From an uncultured Myxococcales bacterium (GTDB lineage: Bacteria; Myxococcota_A; Bradymonadia; UBA4248): DNA of 54,107 nt. The notes below the pieces were generated by a model, which worked only from the letters and a program-made list of their open reading frames with translations, was not told the DNA's origin and made no database searches. This document shows, piece after piece, positions 34,762 to 43,335 of this stretch. The stretch covers positions 1 through 54,107 of the forward strand of contig CAMCLY010000004.1 of NCBI GenBank assembly GCA_945875805.1. The letters are read 5' to 3'. A program made the position numbers and the translations under genes. Numbering within the stretch: the first letter of the stretch is position 1; the number at the start of each line of letters is the position of its first letter.

Positions 34762-35715
34762 TTAGAGATTTTTCTCCAGAACCCGGTCGAAGTCCTCGAT
34801 GGATGGGACGTATCGGATCTGGAAGGGGTTGAGGACGATGCCGCCGGAACGTTCGGACAGCTGGACGGACTGGAATTCGACCTTGACGGCCTCGGGTTCG
34901 ATGGGCTGATAGTTGAGGGTTGCGCTCTTGCGCGTGTTGGCGACGCGCCGGTATGCGCCGGCATCCTGGGCGTTGTAGGCCGTGGTGCCGGTGACGAACG
35001 ACGAGGCGCGCACGTCGATGTCGAGAAGGGCGGCGCGTATCTGTTCGGCGTTGGCTCCCGTGACGCGGGCGCTGTTGAGGGCAACGATGGGCAGCGAGAC
35101 GGCGGGCGAGGTGTAGAGCGTGGTAAAGCCCGAATCGTAACCGTCAAAGACGAGAGAGAGATCGGCTTTGCCGACTTCGACGGCGTTGATGGCCGAGCGG
35201 ACATCGCGCACCTCGTCGATGGACGAGAAGTATTCCGAAGCCTTGATTTCGTTGCCCAATGCGGAGGCCGTGACAAACGCGGGCGTCAGGGCGGTGTTGG
35301 AGACGACGGCCAGGCGTTTGCCGCGGTAGTCATAGAGTTTGTCGCTGTCATTTTTGCGCGCGATAATCTTGAGCGGGCGCGTCGTCTGGCCGCTTGCGCT
35401 GAGCATGGCGACCGGGGTGAGCGATCCGCCTTTCTGCGTGAAATAGTCGGCATCGAGAATGGCGACGTCGATGGACGAACGGGCGGCCTCAAAATCGGCG
35501 GCCCGGGCAAACGCCTTGCCTTCCCACGCCATGCCCGTCTTGCTGCTCAGCGCTTTGGCCACCTTGCTGATGTAGGCATTGCGCTCGGCCCCGTCCTTAA
35601 AATCGAGGTTGGGGGCAAAAAAAGCCACCGTGTTTTGCGCCATGACCGCGCACGGGGCCAGGCATAAAAAAAAGCCAAAAGTGGACGTGAAACCGCGTTT
35701 AATGATGCTGTGCAT
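34762..35715 (-). CDS. PhnD-like periplasmic substrate-binding protein
   Basis: A 317-residue protein with signal peptide MHSIIKRGFTSTFGFFLCLA...VMA|QN. It has the two-lobe pattern of PhnD/PtxB-type binding proteins: NTVAFFAPNL at the start, an AILDADYF middle, and the hinge KADLSLVFDGYD. Members of this family bind phosphonates or phosphite for ABC transport, or act as sensor domains. No ABC permease or ATPase is in the window. Nine bases separate it from the TPR gene upstream and nine from the receiver-GHKL gene downstream, so a sensory role is as likely as transport. Confidence 0.78.
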   Translation of the reverse strand: MHSIIKRGFTSTFGFFLCLAPCAVMAQNTVAFFAPNLDFKDGAERNAYISKVAKALSSKTGMAWEGKAFARAADFEAARSSIDVAILDADYFTQKGGSLTPVAMLSASGQTTRPLKIIARKNDSDKLYDYRGKRLAVVSNTALTPAFVTASALGNEIKASEYFSSIDEVRDVRSAINAVEVGKADLSLVFDGYDSGFTTLYTSPAVSLPIVALNSARVTGANAEQIRAALLDIDVRASSFVTGTTAYNAQDAGAYRRVANTRKSATLNYQPIEPEAVKVEFQSVQLSERSGGIVLNPFQIRYVPSIEDFDRVLEKNL

Positions 35716-35724
35716 GGCCTTCTC

Positions 35725-38130
35725 CTATTTGGATCCCCAGACGCGCTGCTTGGTCAGCAACATGCGGCGCACATCCTCGGACTTGCGCGCGCTCGTCATG
35801 GCGACGTATTTTTCGTAATACTGCGTGGCCTTGGCCCCCTCCCCCGTGCTGTCGAGATAAATCGCATAATTGAGGACGGCCTCGGGCATGTTCTGACGGG
35901 CATAGCGTTCGAGCGTCGCGCCGGCGTTGGTCAGACGATGAAGCGCCAGGTTGGCGAGGATGGCGTTGTATTCGTCCGACGCCGTCTGGGCCCCGATGGA
36001 AGAAAGCCGGTTGTAGTTGTCCACCGCCACGTCGTATTTCTTGGATTTGAACGCCTGAATCGCGAGTTTTCGCCGGACGGCGATTTCGAGCATGCGAGAT
36101 TCACCGCTCGTGTTGCGCCCGATAATCGTGAGGGCCTTGTCCAGATTTCCCGTCTCATAGTAGACGTAAGCCAAGGGGAAGGAGATGTCGAGCGTGCCGC
36201 TGTCCGTGATCATCCCGCGCGCATCGCGCGAAAGCCCCGAAAACCGGTTCTGGACGCTTTCAAGCGCAGCCCGGGCCGACGAAAACTTCTTTGCGCGCAC
36301 CGCGCTCAGCGCCGAAAGATACTCGTAACGCACCGTGTCGATTTCATCGAGACCCTCCTTGAACGACTCGACGCGCGAGAGAAACTGTTCCATGGCGTCG
36401 AAATCTTTTTGGCGGAATGCCGTCATCGCGCCCTGCAGGGCCATGACAGAAGAGGCCGACGGATCGATATTGCCGAGTTTTTCGGCCTTCGCAAGGGCGT
36501 CGGCCGCCTCTTTCCACGCCCCAAGGTTGGAATGCGCCACCGAAAGGAGGTAATACCCCGCGCCGTCAAGTCCCGCGCCCATGCTCGCGTTTTCGAGCGA
36601 CTGAAGGCGGCGCACCGCCGCATCGTATGCACCGTCCAGAATATCGAACTGCGCCGCCAGCTTGACGACGTTCGGCGCATCCGCCGAAATCGCTTCGGCT
36701 GCCTGATACGCCCCAAACGCCTGATCCATGTCGCCTTCCAAAAACGCCAGTTGCGACATGCTGCAATGCGCCTCGACCGCGTGCACGTCCATCGAAAGCG
36801 ACTGGTCAAACAGCGCACGCGCCCGTTCAAACTCCCCGAGCATCATCGCCTCGGTCCCCTGGTGGAGCAACGTCATGCTCAGCATTTCCCAGGCAAGCGT
36901 GTTGTTGACGCTCTCGTCGATAATCGCCATCAAAATTTCGGCCGCCTGGCCGTAATCCTTGGCCTGAAGGTATTCGCGCGCCAGATATATCCCGTAAATG
37001 CTCTCCCCGGGATGGCTGTCCCGCAACTGCCGGTGAATCGCAAGCGACTCGTCCGTAAACCCTTCCTTGCGCAGCACGACGGCACCAAAATGCAAATCGT
37101 CCGCATTGTCGTCGTCTTTCATCAGATTCCGGACCTCGTCCGCCGCCCCGGACTCCCCGCGCAACATCCGGATATACGCCAGCTTCAGCTTGATATACCG
37201 ATAATCCGGCATCTTCTCGCCAAGCGCCTTGAACTGGCGTTCCGCCTCGTCGAGATGCCCAAGTTTCAGCGCGCTGTCCGCCTTGAAGTACTGCGCCCCC
37301 ATGTGCGCGCCGTCGTGTTCGAGCACCGCATCAAAACGCGTTATCGCCTCGGCATATTTGCCCGAAAGATAGTACGCGGACGCTATCGTGTAGAGCAAAT
37401 CCTTGCGGCGCGGTTCGGCCTTGTACGCCTGTTCGTACAGCTTGACCGCCTCGTCCACCTGACCGCGCTCATACTTGACATGCCCCATATTGATCTTGGC
37501 CACCGTATCCTCAGGCGCCAGTTCCAGAAGACGCCCCAGCGCACTCTCCGCCCCCGCAATGTCCCTCGCCTGAATATACGCCGACGCCAGCGCCCGGTAA
37601 GCCTGCGCGTCGTCCGGCGAAAACGCCGCATACTGCGCAAAATACTCCTGCGCCCTCAGCGAGTCCCCCTTGTCCAGGTTGATCTTGCCCAAAATAAAAT
37701 ACGCCTCGGGCAAATCCTGACGCGCCGAAATGACCTCCGTCAAAAGCGCTTCGGCCTCCGCCGACTTCCCCGACTGATACAGATTCAGACCAAGATAATG
37801 CTTGAGCTCCACGTTTTCCGGGTTGCGCTGCACCGCCCCCGTAAGCACCTCAACCCCTTCCTCGCTGCGGTTGAGCGCATAAAGCACATACCCAAGACGC
37901 ACATACGCAGGCGCCATGTTCGGTTCCGCCGATATCGCCTCACGATACGCCGCCTCCGCATCCTTCAGATACGATTTCTCCCCCTTCTCCTCGGCCCGGC
38001 GTTCGAGCTTTATCCCGGAATCATAACTCTCCTGGGCCTGCTTCGTCGCATAATGGCTCTGCGCCAGCCCTTCCGTGCTCCAAATCGCCAGACCGGCCGC
38101 CAAAATCACACCCATTCCCAGTCGTTTCAT
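35725..38130 (-). CDS. Exported TPR-repeat protein
   Basis: An 801-residue protein. The signal peptide MKRLGMGVILAAGLAIWS ends at GLAQ. Tetratricopeptide repeats fill most of the chain (for example residues about 40-340: PAYVRLGYVLYALNRSEEG, EAYFILGKINLDKGDSLRAQ, AKINMGHVKYERGQVDEAVK). The later part is helical and less regular. TPR arrays bind partner proteins, so it is probably a periplasmic or outer-membrane scaffold. It is the first gene of a tight operon with the PhnD-like protein and the receiver-GHKL protein. Confidence 0.88.
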   Translation of the reverse strand: MKRLGMGVILAAGLAIWSTEGLAQSHYATKQAQESYDSGIKLERRAEEKGEKSYLKDAEAAYREAISAEPNMAPAYVRLGYVLYALNRSEEGVEVLTGAVQRNPENVELKHYLGLNLYQSGKSAEAEALLTEVISARQDLPEAYFILGKINLDKGDSLRAQEYFAQYAAFSPDDAQAYRALASAYIQARDIAGAESALGRLLELAPEDTVAKINMGHVKYERGQVDEAVKLYEQAYKAEPRRKDLLYTIASAYYLSGKYAEAITRFDAVLEHDGAHMGAQYFKADSALKLGHLDEAERQFKALGEKMPDYRYIKLKLAYIRMLRGESGAADEVRNLMKDDDNADDLHFGAVVLRKEGFTDESLAIHRQLRDSHPGESIYGIYLAREYLQAKDYGQAAEILMAIIDESVNNTLAWEMLSMTLLHQGTEAMMLGEFERARALFDQSLSMDVHAVEAHCSMSQLAFLEGDMDQAFGAYQAAEAISADAPNVVKLAAQFDILDGAYDAAVRRLQSLENASMGAGLDGAGYYLLSVAHSNLGAWKEAADALAKAEKLGNIDPSASSVMALQGAMTAFRQKDFDAMEQFLSRVESFKEGLDEIDTVRYEYLSALSAVRAKKFSSARAALESVQNRFSGLSRDARGMITDSGTLDISFPLAYVYYETGNLDKALTIIGRNTSGESRMLEIAVRRKLAIQAFKSKKYDVAVDNYNRLSSIGAQTASDEYNAILANLALHRLTNAGATLERYARQNMPEAVLNYAIYLDSTGEGAKATQYYEKYVAMTSARKSEDVRRMLLTKQRVWGSK

Positions 38131-38238
38131 CGCTCTTCTCCTCGCCAGGTTTTCGTGCCCTTCGGCCAGAAATTCAAGCCCGGCTTTCTACCAATTTCCT
38201 CCCCCGATGACAAGCACGCTCACCGCGGCCATGGGCGC

Positions 38239-38303
38239 GGGCTACCGGCCTTTGGCCGATACGCCCGACGCGCGGCGCTATCGGCCCATGGCCGATACGC
38301 GCC
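38239..38303. repeat. Dispersed palindrome element, two hairpins
   Basis: Hairpin 1: GGGC-TACCGGCC, loop TTT, GGCCGATA-C-GCCC (one T-to-C change breaks the TAT). Hairpin 2: GGCGC-TATCGGCC, loop CAT, GGCCGATA-C-GCGCC, perfect apart from the bulge. It lies in the 480-base divergent gap 38131-38610. Confidence 0.8.
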
Positions 38304-38487
38304 GCCCCTCTTTCGCAAAATTTCCCACCCACACGAACCACACCGCAAACTTCGATTGCACCACCACCCCAAACTCACATAGATATACCCCACGCGTAAC
38401 GGATAACTTTCTGGCCGGTCCCAACCCCCTCCACGGACAGAAAGTCCCGACACCCATGACGTGGCGAACCCTCTGCTTGACGTGGCG

Positions 38488-38565
38488 CAGAGGGGGTAGC
38501 GGCGTATGCGCGCAAGGCCAAAGGCCGAGCACATAGCCGCTCAGGGGGAGACTTCCCCCTCCCCC
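38488..38565. repeat. Dispersed palindrome element, full form, reverse orientation
   Basis: On the minus strand it reads GGGGGAAGTCTCCCCC, then GAGCGGCTAT, a long variable centre (GTGCTCGGCCTTTGGCC...), ATACGCCGCTACCCCCTC. The flanks agree with 1791-1866. The rest of the divergent gap (38131-38238 and 38304-38487) shows no gene; it must hold the promoters of both neighbours, none of which I can place with confidence. Confidence 0.8.
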
Positions 38566-38610
38566 AAAAACACCCTGCAGTACGCACTCTTTTGACAAGG
38601 CGGTAGACGT

Positions 38611-38958
38611 ATGCCCAGACGTAACGACAAATGTCCGTGCCAGAGCGGAAAAAAATACAAAAATTGTTGCATGGAAAAAGATCTTGAGGCGGCCAAATTC
38701 GCCCCTCGCCCCGGCGAGTCCTACACAGAAGGCCCGGATCCGGCGATCGCCACGTGGAAAATCGCGATCCTCGCGCTCGCCGCGCTCGGCATCGTTGCAG
38801 CCGTGCTGGCCTTTGCCTTCGACTTGACGCGCCTGGCAGGGCTCGTCCTCACCGTCGGCCTCCTCATCCTCATCTTGTTTGCGGCATTCAGAAACGCCCC
38901 CACCGTGCGCAAAAATCCCGGCAACGGCGGAAACATCGACTTCGGAAACCGAAGCTAA
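38611..38958 (+). CDS. SEC-C zinc-motif membrane protein
   Basis: A 115-residue protein. The N-terminus MPRRNDKCPCQSGKKYKNCC is a SEC-C motif, the zinc-binding tail found at the end of SecA, where it binds SecB and ribosomes. Here it stands at the start and is followed by two membrane helices (about 48-68 and 72-92) and a short polar tail. It could tether a zinc finger to the inner membrane near translocation or ribosomes; that is inference. Its stop codon TAA joins the start codon of the next gene (TAAATG), so both are likely one transcript. Confidence 0.82.
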   Translation: MPRRNDKCPCQSGKKYKNCCMEKDLEAAKFAPRPGESYTEGPDPAIATWKIAILALAALGIVAAVLAFAFDLTRLAGLVLTVGLLILILFAAFRNAPTVRKNPGNGGNIDFGNRS

Positions 38959-40398
38959 ATGGCACCTGTGAGACAAAACGTGCCAGAATCTGAACGCATT
39001 GAGACTGAAATGGATGACCCCAAACCACTGACCGACATTTTTACCATCGAAAAATGCCATTTTCGCGGCGACGGCATGGCCAGAACCGCCGATGGCCGCA
39101 TGATTCGCATCGCCAACGCATGGCCCGGAGAGATCGTCAAGGCCAGGGACGTGTCGGTCGAACGCTGCCGCCAGGCCGCGCTCGTCGAAGTTCTGCAACC
39201 CTCCCCCCACCGCGTCCCCCCGCTCTGCGGACAGTTCCAGCGGTGCGCGGCGTGTCAGTTTCAGACGTTGTCGCCGTCCGCACAACAGACGACCAAAAAA
39301 CAGAATTGGATTCGCCTGTTTGGGCGTTTTGTAGAGCTCAAAGAGAGCACAACCCTCGATTTTTGTGCACCGGCACAGACCACCGCGTACCGTCACCGCA
39401 CCGAGGCTTCCGTCACTCACGGCATTCTTGGACTCGCACCCCGAAACGACGTCGCCCGACTCGAAACCCTCGCCGGCGCCCCCCATCCCCTCCCGGTCGA
39501 CATGACCCGGTGCGCGCTCCACGCCCCCGAACTCAACGCACTCATGGCGGATGTTCAGGCGCGCCTTGCCGCTCTCGGGCTGATCGACGGGATGAAACTC
39601 GGCGTCGAGGCCATGGGCGATCCCCATGACGCCTCCGGCACGGACTGGCGCACACGACGCCTTACCGTCTATGCCGATCCGTCCCTCCAGGATGCCGCGC
39701 GCGCCACTTCGGCCGCGCTCTCGCGCGCGTTCGATACCGCTTCGGTCGTATGCCAGATCCTCCCGCCACACGGTTCACACGTCTATCCCAAACCCGAGTG
39801 TTTTTCCGATTCCGAGTGGTACCGGTACGACACCGTGCCGGAGGCGACTTCGTTCGGCGGCCCCCTCCTGGCACTCAAGGGCGCCTGGACCCCCGTCAGC
39901 CCGGCCAACGCTCACCTCATTCGCGACACCCTGAGCCGCCTGCTCTCCCCATTTGCGTTTGAACATCTGCTCGAACTCGGATGCGGTTGCGGCACCCATG
40001 CGGCACTCCTGTGCCGCCACGCCGACCACTACGTCGGCATCGACGCGTCATGGCCCGCCATCCTGTCGGCCCAGAAAAATGCCGCCATCCACGGATGGGA
40101 AAATGCGGCTTTCTATACCGACACAGCCGAACACTACCTCGACAAGCGCTACTATCAGGGACGCCGCGCCAACGCCGTCGTCATGCACAGCAACCGAATG
40201 CCGTACTCCCGCCGTGTGGCCGAATGGTGCATGCGGTTCGGAGCCCGCCACCTCTTCATCGTCGGCCCCACGGCGTATGCCCTGGCCCAGGAATGCCGCC
40301 ACTTCGTCGACCTGGGGTACTCCCTGCTCGCCCTCACCCTCTGCGACACCATGCCCATGACCTACCACATGATGGGCGTCGCATACCTCGCGCGATAG
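38959..40398 (+). CDS. TrmA/RlmD-family protein lacking the catalytic cysteine
   Basis: A 479-residue protein with the layout of RNA m5U methyltransferases: a TRAM-like domain (about 25-85), an iron-sulfur motif C90-x5-C96-x2-C99 with a fourth cysteine at C185, and a Rossmann SAM domain (LELGCGCG, 338-345). In active members the end has DPPR and then SCNP with the nucleophile Cys. Here those places read HSNRMPYS and VGPTA, so methyl transfer by the known route looks impossible. It may bind RNA without modifying it, or use another chemistry. The start follows the SEC-C gene directly; ATG 39010 is an alternative. Confidence 0.8.
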   Translation: MAPVRQNVPESERIETEMDDPKPLTDIFTIEKCHFRGDGMARTADGRMIRIANAWPGEIVKARDVSVERCRQAALVEVLQPSPHRVPPLCGQFQRCAACQFQTLSPSAQQTTKKQNWIRLFGRFVELKESTTLDFCAPAQTTAYRHRTEASVTHGILGLAPRNDVARLETLAGAPHPLPVDMTRCALHAPELNALMADVQARLAALGLIDGMKLGVEAMGDPHDASGTDWRTRRLTVYADPSLQDAARATSAALSRAFDTASVVCQILPPHGSHVYPKPECFSDSEWYRYDTVPEATSFGGPLLALKGAWTPVSPANAHLIRDTLSRLLSPFAFEHLLELGCGCGTHAALLCRHADHYVGIDASWPAILSAQKNAAIHGWENAAFYTDTAEHYLDKRYYQGRRANAVVMHSNRMPYSRRVAEWCMRFGARHLFIVGPTAYALAQECRHFVDLGYSLLALTLCDTMPMTYHMMGVAYLAR

Positions 40399-40430
40399 TT
40401 TTTTGCAGGGAACCCCAGTTCCCACCAACG

Positions 40431-41117
40431 CTACTCCACCACTCCGACGCCACGCAACCAGTCACGCAACACCTCGTCCGAATCCCCAGAGGTCAGACGC
40501 TGACCCGTTTTCCAGACCGCCGTCGGCGTCAATTCCCGGATCGCTTCATCACTCGATCCAAACGCACTGCTCACCGAGGTCGCAAACGCCGCCAGCGTCT
40601 TGCCGTTAAAATCATACGATTCGACAAACGTACTGACGATCTGGGGCGCAATCCCCCACCAGATGGGATAGCCGATCAACACCACATCATATTGCGACAT
40701 GTTTTCAACATGATTGGCGATTTTCGGACGAATGCTGTGATCTTCGTGCTCGCGGCTCGCACGGCTGTTCGGGTCATTCCAATCGAGATCGGCGGCACTG
40801 TAAACCGGATCGGCGACAATTTCATAAATATCGGACGACAGTACACGAGCCAGATTCTGCGCCACCCCTCGCGTCACTCCGGTCGCCGAAAAATACGCCA
40901 CCAGAACTTTGTGCGAAGGCCCTTCGACCACGCCCGGCTCCGATTCGCCATCCAAAGGCATATCTCCTTTCAATGCCGTATTGCCTGCCTCCGTATCGCC
41001 GGGCGTCACCGTATCGCCGGGGACGACATCCGTCACCGATTCCGCCGTTCCCTGATGTCCACAGCCTGTCCACACCAACACCGACACTGACAACGTTATC
41101 CACAGGAATCGTTTCAT
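40431..41117 (-). CDS. Flavodoxin-domain lipoprotein
   Basis: A 228-residue protein. The signal MKRFLWITLSVSVLVWTGC ends in a lipobox with Cys19. A Thr/Glu/Gly linker (about 25-65) leads to a flavodoxin_4-type domain: KVLVAYFSATGVTRGVAQ is the FMN-phosphate loop, and VVLIGYPIWWGIAPQ the strand and loop that flank the ring. The acceptor is unknown. A flavodoxin outside the cytoplasm is unusual, because FMN is usually bound inside; it may be loaded by an exported FMN or act in periplasmic electron transfer. It is a single gene on the minus strand. Confidence 0.85.
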   Translation of the reverse strand: MKRFLWITLSVSVLVWTGCGHQGTAESVTDVVPGDTVTPGDTEAGNTALKGDMPLDGESEPGVVEGPSHKVLVAYFSATGVTRGVAQNLARVLSSDIYEIVADPVYSAADLDWNDPNSRASREHEDHSIRPKIANHVENMSQYDVVLIGYPIWWGIAPQIVSTFVESYDFNGKTLAAFATSVSSAFGSSDEAIRELTPTAVWKTGQRLTSGDSDEVLRDWLRGVGVVE

Positions 41118-41185
41118 CGACAGAACTCCTCATGACAATGTGAAATGGGGGCTCACCGATGACGGCAGTGAAGCCCTGTCGTATG

Positions 41186-41224
41186 ACAAAAAAAAAAGCT
41201 CAGGTAAAAAACCTGAGCTTTTTT
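41186..41224 (-). terminator. Terminator of tRNA-Leu, two-way
   Basis: AAGCTCAGGT (41196-41205) pairs with ACCTGAGCTT (41211-41220). A runs on the left and T runs on the right allow termination in both directions; for the tRNA the U tract begins four bases after the mature 3' end side. Confidence 0.85.
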
Positions 41225-41227
41225 GCA

Positions 41228-41311
41228 TACCGAGGATCGGAATCGAACCGATATGGAGTTGCCCCCGCCAGATTTTGAGTCTGGTGCGTCTACCAGTTCC
41301 GCCACCCCGGC
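41228..41311 (-). tRNA. tRNA-Leu, anticodon CAA
   Basis: 84 bases read on the minus strand from GCCGGGGTGGCGG to CCTCGGTA. The anticodon stem-loop is CCAGA-CTCAAAA-TCTGG, so CAA reads the Leu codon TTG. A long variable arm (about 14 bases) marks it as class II. The T arm is ATCGG-TTCGATT-CCGAT. CCA is not encoded. It lies 49 bases after the stop of the AMP-ligase-like gene on the same strand. Confidence 0.95.
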
Positions 41312-41360
41312 TGAACGGCGCGTATTTGCCACACACCGACCCCATGGTCAATAAAAATCG

Positions 41361-43136
41361 TCAAAAATTTTCGCGATAAAATCCCTCGATGAGCGAGGCA
41401 TAACGACGTTCAATTTCACCATAACGCGCCAGACCGCACGGGGTCAAAATGCGGGGATCGGCTTCAAGTGGCACGGTCAGCACGGCAATCTTGCGTATCG
41501 ACTCGGCAGGCCGGCGCATGGCGTTCCCCGCATCCACCAAGGCCCGCACGGCTTCATAAACGCCAGGATTTTGCGCCAGCACCTCAAACGATGCATCCGA
41601 CGGAAGACGATGTGCGCGCGCAAAAGCACGCAGCGCCTCGGGGGCCAGATAGACAAGCGCCGTCAGGTACGTCCTGCCCGCACCAAAAACAAACACATCG
41701 TCGATCAACGCATGGCGCCTGAGGATGTCACACATCGGCAACGTATCGACCGTTTCACCCGACGAAAGCGTCACCCCCTGCGTGCGCGCTGCGCAAAGCC
41801 CGCACTGTGCATCCTCAAACACCCAGTCCCCGGAATCGACAAACGCCTGCGACGCCCGGCGCGCGCGCACGCTGAGTACCCCGCCGCGAATTCGCGCCTC
41901 AAGATTGCGCAAAAATCCCCCCTCACCCTTATACCTGTGCCAGTGAACCACCCCAAACTCACTCATCACAAACGCATTGACCACGTCCAGGTCCAGAAAC
42001 GACAGAATCTCGGCCGCCTTCGGCTCAAACCGATTGCCGTACATGACGACCATCCGCACACCCGGAAAATACCGCTCCCGCAACGGCCGTATACACGCGC
42101 GCGCAATGACCGGAGATGCCCACCGCAACCACGCACGCGTATTGCGATCGCGAAATTTGATGAGAGAAAGCTCAAGCATACGCCTGGACTGCGACAGACG
42201 ACCGTGTGGCGCACGGCGAATGGCGTCCAGACAACGCACACATTCTCCAGGACGCAAAAACACATGCGTCGGGCGCACCTGTTCCATGCCGCCCATCCAC
42301 CCCCCTCGCCCCACACCGCACACAAACTCACACCCCACCCAGAGACACGCCGCAAACACAAACAACCCCACCGTCTGGACCGACGCCATGTCGACAAAAA
42401 CACGCGACGTGACATCGAGCGACATCAGCGAGGCCAGTTCCTCTGCCTGAGACGACAACTGCGCATACGACAACGAAATCTGACGTACCCCCTGATGCGC
42501 CCCCTGCGAATACACCATGGCCGCCACGCTTTCATCGCCCACCCGCACCTGACGCTCCACCTCGCCAAGCGTTTCGACCGCACGCGTAAAACTGCACACA
42601 TCCTCGGGAACCGGCCATCCAAGGACGTCGTCCGCACGACGTCCGTCGGGCGTTTCCACATCGAGATAAACGACCACACGCCCCGAACCGCGCCAGAACG
42701 ACGCATCCAGCGGATCCTCCACAAACACACAGACGCGCGCGCCCGCTTTCTCCAGCACATCCACATCGCCTTGCGCCTGACGCAGACGCCGATCCGTCGG
42801 AAAAAACAACACGCGCGCGCCCAGGCTCTGCGCCGACACCCATATCACCGGAACTTCCCACCGCATCGGCGCATCCACCGCCACGACATCGTTCTGCCCC
42901 ACCCCGTGCGCATCCAGAAAATTCGCCACCCCTCGCACCAACGCCGACATCTTGGACGCCGTCCGCACCGGACGCACCCCCGCCCCCATCCCAGAATCCA
43001 AAACCCCGGACAACACCACCCGATCCGGCGAACTTCTTTCCACACGCTCAAGCGCAGAACACAAAAATGGACGATGGAGTTCCTGCCTGAACGCATCGCG
43101 CTTTTTGCCCGTATCGTGTTTTTTTTTCGATTTCAT
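41361..43136 (-). CDS. Degenerate AMP-forming acyl-CoA synthetase-like protein
   Basis: A 591-residue protein. ATG 43136 is preferred; GTG 43154 is also in frame. The order of motifs fits the ANL (acyl-CoA synthetase) superfamily of the long-chain type, but several are damaged. The ATP-binding loop (usually YTSGTTGxPKG) reads YSQGAHQGVRQ. The TGD motif reads DSGDWVFED. The hinge segment AGRTYLTALVYLAPE is recognisable. The end LTPCGLARYGEIERRY has lost the catalytic Lys of the usual LTPTLKLKR. So it is probably inactive as a ligase, or has a changed reaction. Long-chain type members activate fatty acids at the membrane. The tRNA-Leu follows 49 bases downstream and may share its transcript. 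Confidence 0.75.
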   Translation of the reverse strand: MKSKKKHDTGKKRDAFRQELHRPFLCSALERVERSSPDRVVLSGVLDSGMGAGVRPVRTASKMSALVRGVANFLDAHGVGQNDVVAVDAPMRWEVPVIWVSAQSLGARVLFFPTDRRLRQAQGDVDVLEKAGARVCVFVEDPLDASFWRGSGRVVVYLDVETPDGRRADDVLGWPVPEDVCSFTRAVETLGEVERQVRVGDESVAAMVYSQGAHQGVRQISLSYAQLSSQAEELASLMSLDVTSRVFVDMASVQTVGLFVFAACLWVGCEFVCGVGRGGWMGGMEQVRPTHVFLRPGECVRCLDAIRRAPHGRLSQSRRMLELSLIKFRDRNTRAWLRWASPVIARACIRPLRERYFPGVRMVVMYGNRFEPKAAEILSFLDLDVVNAFVMSEFGVVHWHRYKGEGGFLRNLEARIRGGVLSVRARRASQAFVDSGDWVFEDAQCGLCAARTQGVTLSSGETVDTLPMCDILRRHALIDDVFVFGAGRTYLTALVYLAPEALRAFARAHRLPSDASFEVLAQNPGVYEAVRALVDAGNAMRRPAESIRKIAVLTVPLEADPRILTPCGLARYGEIERRYASLIEGFYRENF

Positions 43137-43255
43137 CGCTTTCTCAAAGAACACCTGAGGTCAAAACGTCCGCCGACATCACCGCCTTCCCATCCTAAAG
43201 CAAACCCCAGCTTTTCTACAAACAATTCACAAACAGCACACCACCATTCACAAAA

Positions 43256-43293
43256 TACAAAAGCGCTCACACGGCATCGCCGTGTGAGCGCTT
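43256..43293 (-). terminator. Intrinsic terminator of the barrel protein gene
   Basis: AAGCGCTCACACGGC (43261-43275), loop ATC, perfect partner 43279-43293. For the minus strand an A-rich stretch on the left supplies the U tract. Confidence 0.75.
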
Positions 43294-43335
43294 CTGCTTT
43301 ACCCCCCTGAAGGACCTCAAGTCCCTCAGCATACC

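Noticed and set aside
35710-38382. 890-codon plus-strand frame opposite the TPR gene
   Set aside because: The product is Arg/His-rich with no fold signs, while the minus strand has a signal peptide and TPR motifs and is in a tight operon.
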